Shown: in pieces, positions 1 through 6,948 of the stretch | How positions within the stretch are numbered: the stretch's first letter is position 1 | Layout: each line of letters begins with the position of its first letter | Assembly: GCA_002887195.1 (NCBI GenBank) | Contig: PJAB01000836.1 | Location: forward strand, 1 to 19,982 | Length of the DNA stretch: 19,982 nucleotides | From: Chrysochromulina parva | Taxonomy: Eukaryota > Haptophyta > Prymnesiales > Chrysochromulinaceae | Direction of reading: 5' to 3' | Program-made: the position numbers and the translations under genes | The notes under the pieces: model-generated | Told to the model about the DNA's origin: nothing | Seen by the model: only the letters and a program-made list of their open reading frames with translations | The model's database searches: none

Positions 1-126
1 ATCCTTGAACCCTTTTGAGGCATCGAGCGCTGTTACCGCACAAGCGAGGATGACGCAGGCGCTGAGAAGGGTAAGGAACGACCAGCATGTGACGTTGAAC
101 TTCGAGGGCTTGCAGCAAAGGATCAT
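1..126 (-). CDS. N-terminal fragment of a putative membrane protein (cut by window edge)
   Basis: Reading the minus strand from an ATG at 126 gives 42 uninterrupted codons that run off the left edge. The peptide starts MILCCKPSKFNV and then has a strongly hydrophobic stretch (residues about 14-33, containing WSFLTLLSACVILACAVTAL), followed by a polar region. This is the shape of a signal anchor or first transmembrane helix. The frame is also open upstream of 126, so the true start could lie further right. The gene would follow the coiled-coil gene on the same strand, with its start about 400 bp beyond that gene's stop. No family can be named from 42 residues. Being so short, the frame could be open by chance; the clean hydrophobic block after a Met is the only support. 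Confidence 0.42.
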   Translation of the reverse strand, partial: MILCCKPSKFNVTCWSFLTLLSACVILACAVTALDASKGFKD

Positions 127-532
127 TCGTGTGGACGATGTGGGCGGCCAATAGGGATGGCGGCCACCAACGAACGGCGGCTCAAAAAAACACGAGCAGA
201 CGTGCACCTGCTCATTTTCCCGACGTGTCGCGTGTTCTAGGCATACCGCGTGTCCCGTGTGTCCCGTGTGTGCTCCCCCCTGTGTCTTTTTACCGGTCCC
301 TATATGTGTTGCGCATGCGCCTAGCAGTCGCATGTACTGTACTTAACTCTGGACTCTGTGTTAAGACTCTGTGCATGCGTACATGCACACAGTCTATGCT
401 GGTATAGGCAACATTACTGCAAATGCCTCCGCTGGAGGCAGGAACTGTGGCTACTGCTGGTATCGAGTGCGAAGGCCCCGCTGAGAGAACATCTTTGAGC
501 TCAACGAATGGGGCAATGGGTCGTGTCACGTG
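127..532. other. intergenic region left of the coiled-coil gene
   Basis: No convincing gene is seen in these 406 bases. The stretch holds the 3' flank of the coiled-coil gene and probably the promoter of the edge gene, both on the minus strand. It contains a short GTGTCCC-type tandem (about 248-272), a run of seven A (184-190), and a 7-bp stem-loop at 424-440, listed separately. Small open frames here have biased compositions and no domain. Confidence 0.6.
424..440 (-). repeat. stem-loop downstream of the coiled-coil gene
   Basis: Perfect inverted repeat: TGCCTCC at 424-430 and GGAGGCA at 434-440, with the 3-nt loop GCT. On the minus strand it lies 93-109 nt past the coiled-coil stop codon, so it is probably in the 3' UTR or at the transcript end. 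A role in 3'-end formation or stability is inference. Confidence 0.5.
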
Positions 533-3500
533 TCAGAGACGTTGGCGTGTCGAGCCCGTTCCCTTGGTGCTCGGGCGTGTACTACTCTTGGCCTGAGCCT
601 TGCCCTTGGGACTCTTCGAGTTGCGCTTGGGACTTGCCAGCCGCGGTGCGGTGCGGTGCGGTGGCGGCCCTGCCACAATGGGTGAAGCCACCTTGGGCGA
701 TCCGGGCCGCGGCGATGCTGCGCGAGGGCGGCGGCCCCAACTCGATGAGGCCACGAACGGGGTGGACTTGACAGCTGGCTCGACTTTGGAGGACGAGCCG
801 GCGGTCCCCTCGACATGTGCGAGTACCGCCGCCCGCGCGGCCGCTGCCCCTGCCCCTGCCACCCTCGCATCAAAGGTGTCGTCGATGGTCGAGGCTATCC
901 GGCTGTCGACCTTGGTAGCCACCCTGGCAGCCGCTTTCATGGCCGCGGGCTCGGTGGCGCTGCTGGCCGCGAGGACGCTGCTGGTGGCGCGGGGTGGCCA
1001 CTGCATCGGCTGCGGGCGCCGCCATGGCGACGTCTCGGCGAGATCACTCGAGATCTTCGCGGCAGCGCTCTGCTGGCTCGGCAGGTCAAAACGGGAGGGA
1101 AAGGCAAGGGCGGCGGCGGTGGGGAATAGCGCGGGCGAGGGCACGGAGAACAATGGCGAGGGCGCGCTGGGCGGTGACGCCACCACCACCACCTCGATCG
1201 GTGCCGCCGGTTTGGGCCGATTCTTGCGCGGGGGTGGCGAGGGTGGGTTTGAGTAGTCGAGCAGGGGAAGCGGCAGCGGCTGCGAGGGCGGCGGTGCTCG
1301 TGCGTGCCGAGGGGACGGCGGGCTCGGCGGCGCGAAGCTAATGAGGAGATGGCCATCCTCGCCCGCGACGGAGCACGTGGCACCCGCAGCGGCGTTGGCG
1401 ACGGCCGTGGCGGCGGCGGCGACGTGCTCAACCCGGGCAAGCTGCTCGTGCAGCATCACATCCCGCTGGCGCTTCTCGCTTGCCTTCTGGCGAAGCAGGT
1501 CCACTTCCGCACGCAGCCTGCGCAGCTCGTCCTTGAGCGGCGCGGCGCGTGCACGCTCCTCAGACAGCGCCGCCTCGGTCTCGGACAGCGCCGCCTCCGA
1601 GGCATGCAGCGACGCCTCGAGGAACTGCGCCTTCCAGACCGCGGCGGCGCCGGGCGGACCGTTGGGCGGTGCCGCGGGAAGGTGCGACATTTTGGCGTCC
1701 GCGAGCTGCCGCTGCAGCTGGCGCTTCTCCTGCTCGTGGCTCTGCTTCGTCAACTCGAGCTCGGACTGCAGCTCCGAGACCTCGCGCGAGCTCGGCGACC
1801 TCGGCGGCGGAGATGGCGGCGGCAGCAGCAGCGGCGGCGGGCGCGGCAGCGCCTCCTTCTCAGCGAGCTCACGCAGCGCTCCGACTTGCTCGCGCAGCGC
1901 GCCGAGCTCACTGGGCGCAATCTCAAGCTCCAGGGCCGCCTTGCGAAGCTGCTGGCGCAGCGACTCGGTGCGTTTCAGTAGCGACTCGGTTTCGGTCGAG
2001 GGCCCTCGCCGATGCGCCTCGGCTGCGTCGAGAGCCCGCTTGTGCCTGCGCGCCTGCTCATCCGCGGCCAGCCGCGTCTTTTCGAGCGCGGCCTGGGCGT
2101 CCTGAAGGCGCGTGCCCAGGAGCAGCTGCTGCCGCGTCGCCTCGGCAGCATGTGCGGCCGCCGCGTCGGCACGCGCACGAGCCGAGGCGAGTAACCCCTC
2201 GGTCGCACGCAGCTCGAGCCCCACGGCCTCGAGCGCCGTGTTGAGCACCGCCTCGCCCGCCGCGCGCTCCGCGAGGAGAAAGGAACGCCCCTCGGCCACG
2301 GCTGCCTCCGCCACGGCTGCCTGCTGCCTCGCCACCGCCAGCGCCGTGCGCAACCCTCTAGCCTCCGCCAGAGCGGCCTCAACGGCTTCCGCTGTGGCCG
2401 CGGTCGTCGCCCCCAAAGAGACTTGCCGTTCGGCGGCTGCCTTTGCCGCGGCGGCACTCGCGCTCTCTTCTGATGCCCGCAGCGCGCGCACGGCGTCGGC
2501 GGCCGCCTGCTCGGCCACGGCAGCTCGTCTTTCGACCTCAACTCTCTGAGCGGCGGCTGCGCGCCCCCCCTCCTCGAGCTCCGCCGCCCTGGAGATCGCA
2601 ACCTCGGCCTTGGAGATCGCAACCTCGGCCTTTGAGGTCGCCATCTCGGCCGCGCGCTGTGCTGCGGCGCTGCGCGCCTTCTCCGCGCTCGCCTCCGCTT
2701 TGGCCTCCGCCGCCTGCGCCTCCGCCGCCTCGAGCGCAGCCAGCGCGTCAGCCAGCTGCCGGCGAGCCGCCAGCGCGTTGAGCGCGCTAGCTTGCGCGCT
2801 CTGCTCGGCCGCCATCCGCAGTGCTGTCTCCGCCTCGGCGGCCGCCGCCGCATCGCGGGCCATCTGCATCGCGAGCGCCGCGGTCTCCTTTTGCTGCTCG
2901 AGCTGCTCCTCGACGCCGCGGCGCATTGCCGCCTCTCGTGCCTCCGCGGCCGCGGCCGCCGCCTCCGCCGCTGCGCTCGATTCGACGCGAGCAGCAGCCT
3001 CGGCAAAGCTGGCGGCGCGGGAGGCCATCTCGCTCGATCCCTCGCCCGACGCCAACCGCATCTGCTCAACGGCCGCCTGCTTGAACCGGGCGAGCTCTGC
3101 CTCCTTGTGCGCCACCGCCTCGCGCGCCGCTGCCACCTCGGCCCGCGCGACACTCAGTGCGTCCGCGGCCGCCGTGGCCCGCCGCCGCTCCTCGGCCACG
3201 GCCTGGCCCGCCGCCGCCTGCGCCTCGGTGACCCGTTTCCGACGCTCGCGCTCCTCGGCGTCGCGTTGTGCCGAGCGCTCCTCGAGCTGCTGCTGAAGGC
3301 GAGCTGCCTCGGCTTCAAGCTCCGCTGTCCTTGAGATCGCAACCTCGGCCGCTCGCTGTGCTGCGGCGCTGCGCGCCTTCTCCGCCTCTAGCTCCGTGCG
3401 TGCCTGCGCCGCCTGCGCCCGAGCCAGCGCTTGCCCATCCAGCTCGGCGGCCTCTGTGGCTGCGGCGGTGGCTTGGCGTGCCTCCCCTGCCTGACGCTGC

Positions 3501-4864
3501 GCCGTCTCGAGCGCCTCACGTACTCGCTCGAGCTCTTCGGCCAGCTCCGCCGCCATCGTGCGCGCAGCGTCCGCCTCCGCCCTCGCTGCGTCCGCCTCTG
3601 CCCGCGCCTCTGCCCGCGCTTCTGCCTCTGACTCGTCGACCTCCCCGGCAGCCACCTCGTCGGACAGCCACCGCCTAGCCTCGGCAGCGCGCTCGGCGGC
3701 GAGCTCGGCGGCGGCGCGCTCGGCGGCCACGCGCTCCCCCATGCGCTCCGCCGTCTCCGCGGACGCCTCCACGCGTGCCCGTAGGACCGCGGCGGCCATC
3801 TCACGAGATTTCGCCTCCAATTCGGCGGCCGCGGCCTTCGCCTTCGCCTCCATCTCAGCGGCCGTGGCCTTCACCTTCTCCTCAGCATGTAGGCGCGCGG
3901 CCTCGGCCACCTCGGCTCGAGTACGAACATCCATCAGTAGCGCCTGGGCAGCCGCGAGCTGGGCGGAGGCGAGCTGTGCGGCGGCGAGCTGCGTCGCGGC
4001 TCGACTCCTCTCGTTCGCAAGAGCACGCTCGGCATCTCGGAGTGCATCCTCGGTCGCAAAGCGCGCGCGCACCGCCTCGTCGCGGGAGCCCTCCGCCGCC
4101 GCCTGCGCGATCGCCGCGCGCCGCGCCCGCTCCTCTGCGATCAGGGCGTCCGCATCGCGCGATGGAGGTGGCGGCGGCGGTGCGATGCCAAGCGCGTCGA
4201 AGAGCTCCTTCGCCTCCCCGACCCCCGCGACGATCGACCCGAGACCTATCGACCCTATTCGGGCGAATGGAGCGGTGGCGGCCGCGAGGCGTTCATCGCG
4301 CGCCACTGGGCCCGAGGACGACTCGCTGAAGCCGCCGACCATGAAGCCGACGCCCTTGGTGCCGCCCAAGGACTTCGACGCCTCGTGTGCACCTGGCGGT
4401 GGCGCTGTCGACGCGGTGGCGGCAGCCGCCAGAGCTGGTTCGCCCGGTGAGCGAGGGCTCGTTATAGAATCATAGTCCGACTCGTCATCGTCCGGCAGCG
4501 ACTCGTCGTCTTCGATCTCGGAGGGTGAGGAGCACGTCCCATGCTCTGAGGGCGCCGCTAGCAAGTCAAGTTGGTCAAGCGGCGTCAAAAGCAGCGCCGA
4601 GCGAGCCGGCGGCCGGTGCAGCGGTTTGTGGCTGATGTAAGTGGCATTCAGCTCGGCTGGCTTGGTGACCCACTTGTTATGAGCGGCCATGAGCGAGGAT
4701 TTCATCTGCGGCCGCTTGAGCGCATCCAGTTCCGAGCCCGAGAGGACGCCAAGCTTGGCCTGAAGCTCCCAGCTTTGCTGCTGCTGAAGTAACCTCAGCT
4801 GATCCATCTCGGCCATGAGCGCGAGGATCGTCGCGTCGTCTGGCGGTCGAGGTGGCGACGCCAT
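533..4864 (-). CDS. large Ala/Glu-rich coiled-coil protein
   Basis: One uninterrupted frame of 1443 codons starts at ATG 4864 and ends at 533. Residues 1-110 look partly ordered (Leu-rich, with an acidic tract near 117-131), and 130-235 are Ser/Pro/Gly-rich. From about 240 to 1000 the protein is almost pure alpha-helical coiled coil, dominated by Ala, Glu, Arg and Gln. A proline block (about 1000-1020) interrupts it, and a second coiled coil follows to about 1150. Then comes a proline-rich segment (about 1175-1240), and the tail is basic and Ser/Pro/Lys-rich, ending KGTGSTRQRL. Such a build suits a cytoskeletal, basal-body or scaffold protein, and the basic tail could bind microtubules or nucleic acid; that is inference. 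No catalytic motif is seen. Low complexity makes homology weak evidence. The 4.3-kb open frame with heptad periodicity supports coding. Long antisense frames here are shadows of GC-rich codons. It is head-to-head with the CHORD gene, 248 bp apart. Confidence 0.78.
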   Translation of the reverse strand: MASPPRPPDDATILALMAEMDQLRLLQQQQSWELQAKLGVLSGSELDALKRPQMKSSLMAAHNKWVTKPAELNATYISHKPLHRPPARSALLLTPLDQLDLLAAPSEHGTCSSPSEIEDDESLPDDDESDYDSITSPRSPGEPALAAAATASTAPPPGAHEASKSLGGTKGVGFMVGGFSESSSGPVARDERLAAATAPFARIGSIGLGSIVAGVGEAKELFDALGIAPPPPPPSRDADALIAEERARRAAIAQAAAEGSRDEAVRARFATEDALRDAERALANERSRAATQLAAAQLASAQLAAAQALLMDVRTRAEVAEAARLHAEEKVKATAAEMEAKAKAAAAELEAKSREMAAAVLRARVEASAETAERMGERVAAERAAAELAAERAAEARRWLSDEVAAGEVDESEAEARAEARAEADAARAEADAARTMAAELAEELERVREALETAQRQAGEARQATAAATEAAELDGQALARAQAAQARTELEAEKARSAAAQRAAEVAISRTAELEAEAARLQQQLEERSAQRDAEERERRKRVTEAQAAAGQAVAEERRRATAAADALSVARAEVAAAREAVAHKEAELARFKQAAVEQMRLASGEGSSEMASRAASFAEAAARVESSAAAEAAAAAAEAREAAMRRGVEEQLEQQKETAALAMQMARDAAAAAEAETALRMAAEQSAQASALNALAARRQLADALAALEAAEAQAAEAKAEASAEKARSAAAQRAAEMATSKAEVAISKAEVAISRAAELEEGGRAAAAQRVEVERRAAVAEQAAADAVRALRASEESASAAAAKAAAERQVSLGATTAATAEAVEAALAEARGLRTALAVARQQAAVAEAAVAEGRSFLLAERAAGEAVLNTALEAVGLELRATEGLLASARARADAAAAHAAEATRQQLLLGTRLQDAQAALEKTRLAADEQARRHKRALDAAEAHRRGPSTETESLLKRTESLRQQLRKAALELEIAPSELGALREQVGALRELAEKEALPRPPPLLLPPPSPPPRSPSSREVSELQSELELTKQSHEQEKRQLQRQLADAKMSHLPAAPPNGPPGAAAVWKAQFLEASLHASEAALSETEAALSEERARAAPLKDELRRLRAEVDLLRQKASEKRQRDVMLHEQLARVEHVAAAATAVANAAAGATCSVAGEDGHLLISFAPPSPPSPRHARAPPPSQPLPLPLLDYSNPPSPPPRKNRPKPAAPIEVVVVASPPSAPSPLFSVPSPALFPTAAALAFPSRFDLPSQQSAAAKISSDLAETSPWRRPQPMQWPPRATSSVLAASSATEPAAMKAAARVATKVDSRIASTIDDTFDARVAGAGAAAARAAVLAHVEGTAGSSSKVEPAVKSTPFVASSSWGRRPRAASPRPGSPKVASPIVAGPPPHRTAPRLASPKRNSKSPKGKAQAKSSTRPSTKGTGSTRQRL
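2589..2651 (-). repeat. three tandem 21-nt units encoding coiled-coil heptads
   Basis: Units at 2589-2609, 2610-2630 and 2631-2651. The first two differ at one base and the third is diverged. On the minus strand they encode repeats of the KAEVAIS type at residues about 739-759, so each unit is exactly one coiled-coil heptad. Confidence 0.85.
2655..2686 (-). repeat. 32-nt perfect repeat, copy 1 (coiled-coil gene)
   Basis: This segment is identical to 3354-3385 and encodes part of a KARSAAAQRAAE-type sequence (residues about 727-737). The two copies are about 700 bp apart in the same gene and reading frame, and some flanking sequence also matches (the GAGATCGCAACCTCGGCC block), so this was a segmental duplication of the coil. 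Confidence 0.85.
3354..3385 (-). repeat. 32-nt perfect repeat, copy 2 (coiled-coil gene)
   Basis: Identical to 2655-2686; encodes the matching coil segment at residues about 494-504. It shows internal duplication within the coiled-coil gene. Confidence 0.85.
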
Positions 4865-5112
4865 CGCGCGCCCCTGCAGCCGACGACCAAAAACCTAGGA
4901 CTGGACGGATCCGGCTGACGTGCTAAACGCGACGGTACCGGTAAGCAAATGGTTGGCTTTGTTCTGCACTATTCATACAAGATTGGCAAACGAACTCTAG
5001 CCGCGCCAACTTTTGGGGCAACAAAAGGCGTCGTATCGATCTCCTGGGCGTCGAGTTCACGTAGTGAACGACGCACGCGTCGTCCACGGCGTTGGCCATA
5101 CCGTGTTGCGCC
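4865..5112. promoter_or_regulatory. divergent promoter, coiled-coil / CHORD
   Basis: These 248 bp separate two head-to-head start codons, so both core promoters must lie here or overlap the genes. There is a minus-strand CCAAT (ATTGG at 4982-4986) and no clear TATA box. An inverted repeat GTTCAC-GTA-GTGAAC spans 5055-5069, followed at once by CGACG-CACG-CGTCG at 5069-5082; both are 31-58 bp before the CHORD ATG and are candidate binding sites. Their function is inference. Confidence 0.55.
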
Positions 5113-6024
5113 ATGAAGGTCTTTCTCATCTACGATCAGGGTCCCGGGCCGAACCACAAGCTCGCGATCACGCTGCCCTCCAAGTGGCTCGACCAGTCTT
5201 CCGACAAGCTCAAGGAGCTCTTCGTCGAGAAGTACAATGCCAAGTTTCCGGACTCGCCGCTCGACGACGAAGAGCTCGTGCTGTCCATCAAGGACGAGTC
5301 ACCCTTCACCAACCGCACGGTCAAGTACCTGACCTCGAGCGACACTCCCGCCGCGTGCTTCACGGCTGGGATGGATGTGCGCCTGGTCACGCCACCCAAG
5401 GCGACTGCGTCCGGAACGACCGAATCGGGTAAGCTGCGCTGCAAGAATTTTGGGTGCCAGCGCGAGTTCACTGATGAAGAGAACGGCGAGGGCAGCTGTC
5501 GGCACCATGCGGAGCCGCCCGTTTTCCATGACACGCGCAAGTGGTGGGGCTGCTGCAGTGACATCAAAGTGCTGGAGTTCGACGAGCTGCTAGCCATCCC
5601 AGGATGCCAGGTGGGCAGGCATTCGAAAGAGCCTCCCGCCATCGAGGTCGCGCGCCAGCTGGCCATTGCCAAGGCGAACGCGGAGGCCCTCGAGCGCTTC
5701 GATCGCAACCAGACCGGCGTCAACGCCGATGGCTCGGCCGCGCCGCCCAAGCAGAATGTGGCGGCCGCGGCGGCCGCGCCGCCTCCGAAGCCCAAGGTAA
5801 AACCCAACCTGCCCGAGGGCTGGGCGCGCTGCAAGCACTACGGCTGCCAGGTGGACTACAAGATCGCCGAGAATGCGGAGGGCGTGTGCGTGTACCATTC
5901 GGAGGCGCCTCTCTTCCACGAAGGCGCCAAGAAATGGGTGTGCTGCGGGTGCACCAAGTACGACTTCGACGACTTCATCGCCATACCCGGATGCGCGCGC
6001 GGCAGGCACGAGCCAGTCGAGTGA
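5113..6024 (+). CDS. protein with two CHORD zinc-binding domains
   Basis: A 303-residue protein. Two CHORD domains are clear. CHORD 1 is about 110-170: C110 and C115, C129, VFHD then WWGCC, and IPGC(165) ending GRH(170). CHORD 2 is about 240-299: CKHYGC, CVYH, LFHE then WVCC, and IPGC(294) ending GRH(299). CHORD modules bind two zinc ions through Cys/His. In plant RAR1 and animal CHORDC1/melusin they bind Hsp90 and act as co-chaperones. Residues 1-95 form a separate small domain (MKVFLIYDQG start, beta/alpha pattern), possibly ubiquitin-like. An Ala/Pro linker lies at 208-230. No CS (p23-like) domain is present, unlike CHORDC1. The frame stays open to a TTG at 5092, but 5113 is the first ATG and starts the folded domain, so it is preferred. 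Cytosolic location and an Hsp90 role are inferred from the family. Confidence 0.92.
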   Translation: MKVFLIYDQGPGPNHKLAITLPSKWLDQSSDKLKELFVEKYNAKFPDSPLDDEELVLSIKDESPFTNRTVKYLTSSDTPAACFTAGMDVRLVTPPKATASGTTESGKLRCKNFGCQREFTDEENGEGSCRHHAEPPVFHDTRKWWGCCSDIKVLEFDELLAIPGCQVGRHSKEPPAIEVARQLAIAKANAEALERFDRNQTGVNADGSAAPPKQNVAAAAAAPPPKPKVKPNLPEGWARCKHYGCQVDYKIAENAEGVCVYHSEAPLFHEGAKKWVCCGCTKYDFDDFIAIPGCARGRHEPVE

Positions 6025-6059
6025 GCCGTGAGGGGTTCAGACTGTGGCGCAGCGCGACG

Positions 6060-6081
6060 ACACAGAGAGGACACAGAGAGG
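6060..6081 (+). repeat. 11-bp perfect tandem duplication
   Basis: ACACAGAGAGG occurs at 6060-6070 and again at 6071-6081, 36 bp after the CHORD stop codon, in the presumed 3' UTR. Confidence 0.85.
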
Positions 6082-6113
6082 ATTATGCGGAAGTAGTACC
6101 TCGAGGCGACGAG

Positions 6114-6139
6114 GCCGTCCTGCAGGACTGCAGGACGGC
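6114..6139 (+). repeat. perfect 12-bp-arm stem-loop downstream of the CHORD gene
   Basis: Left arm GCCGTCCTGCAG at 6114-6125 and right arm CTGCAGGACGGC at 6128-6139, separated by GA. In RNA this would be an 11-bp stem with the tetraloop GGAC. It sits 90-115 nt after the CHORD stop. It is the strongest hairpin in the intergenic DNA and is likely to form. Whether it acts in 3'-end processing, stability or insulation of the convergent genes is not known. Confidence 0.8.
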
Positions 6140-6858
6140 ACTTAGTTTGGTTTATACGGGCCGCATCCGTAAAAAATCGATGGACGATGCTCAAACGCGG
6201 GGGTGTAGCGGGCCGACCGGTGAGTACTATCTACTATGATTCCCCGTTTTATAGTCGTTGCCTAAGCCGTAGATCTGTGTACCGCACGCAGTGCGTCGAC
6301 CCCAGCACCGCAACGCGTCGAGCGGACCTAGGTCCTTAGAGGTTAGACCGCAAGGCGTAGTACGCCGCCCGACCGGGGACCCATGCGGGGACCGTAAGCT
6401 ATTAACGAAAATCCGGACCGCCGAGCCACCCGCGGCGCGCGACTAGATGTGTAGATCGGACAGATGTGACCGCGGGCGGGCTTGGGCGGCGGTCTAGTAC
6501 GCGGCGGCGGCGACGGTCCCGCAGGCTTCTCTGATCTCTCGGCGGACGGCGCGGTGCCGCCCCCGCCCGCACGGCAACGGGCTAACCGGGGGAACCGAAC
6601 GCCTCGTGGGCCGATGGCGACGCGCGGTCGGCCCGGGGACGGTCGCGGAGCGACCGGCACCGGGAAAGTAGTAAAGGCTAAAGCGAAGCGGTCGCTAAAC
6701 TTTGACATCTGAGTAATTCTCCCTGTTAATTCTGTAAATGCCAAGCCGCACAGAAGCCGCACAGAACACACGCCGCACCCCAGCCGCTAAATACGCAAAC
6801 TGAACCACTAATCGAGCCAAGGACACTTCGCCCCTTGTTTCCTTCAGCGCACACACAA

Positions 6859-6879
6859 TCATGTGGCGAGCCCACATGA
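6859..6879 (-). repeat. 8-bp stem-loop downstream of the sulfotransferase-like gene
   Basis: TCATGTGG at 6859-6866 and CCACATGA at 6872-6879 are exactly complementary, with a 5-nt loop (CGAGC). On the minus strand it lies 70-90 nt past the stop at 6949, a spacing similar to the other downstream hairpins in the window. Confidence 0.65.
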
Positions 6880-6948
6880 GAATGTGAATGAGTGAACAAA
6901 CGGAGAATACCGAGAATGTGTGGCGGCGCGGTGGATGGATGCCGTCAG

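Larger units (their letters stand above)
6025..6948. other. 924-bp tail-to-tail intergenic region
   Basis: It lies between the stops of the CHORD gene (plus) and the sulfotransferase-like gene (minus). No convincing gene is visible. It holds an 11-bp tandem repeat (6060-6081) and two strong stem-loops (6114-6139, 6859-6879). Between them a very GC- and CpG-rich core (about 6200-6700) recurrently carries CGACCGG and GGGGACC words. Open frames in the core are Arg/Pro/Gly-rich and look fortuitous. I searched by eye for tRNA, U6- and U2-like and rRNA-like blocks and saw none. Confidence 0.6.

Noticed and set aside
1341..4475. Many long plus-strand open frames opposite the coiled-coil gene
   Set aside because: They arise from the GC-rich, Ala/Glu-biased codons of the minus-strand gene. 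Their products are Arg/Ser/Ala/Pro low-complexity sequence with no domains.
5092..5112. TTG start adding seven residues to the CHORD protein
   Set aside because: This is a eukaryotic gene, and the first ATG at 5113 begins the conserved-looking domain.
6343..6771. 142-codon minus-strand frame in the CHORD/sulfotransferase spacer
   Set aside because: Its composition is Arg/Pro/Gly-rich, as expected from random GC-rich DNA, with no motif or hydrophobic pattern.
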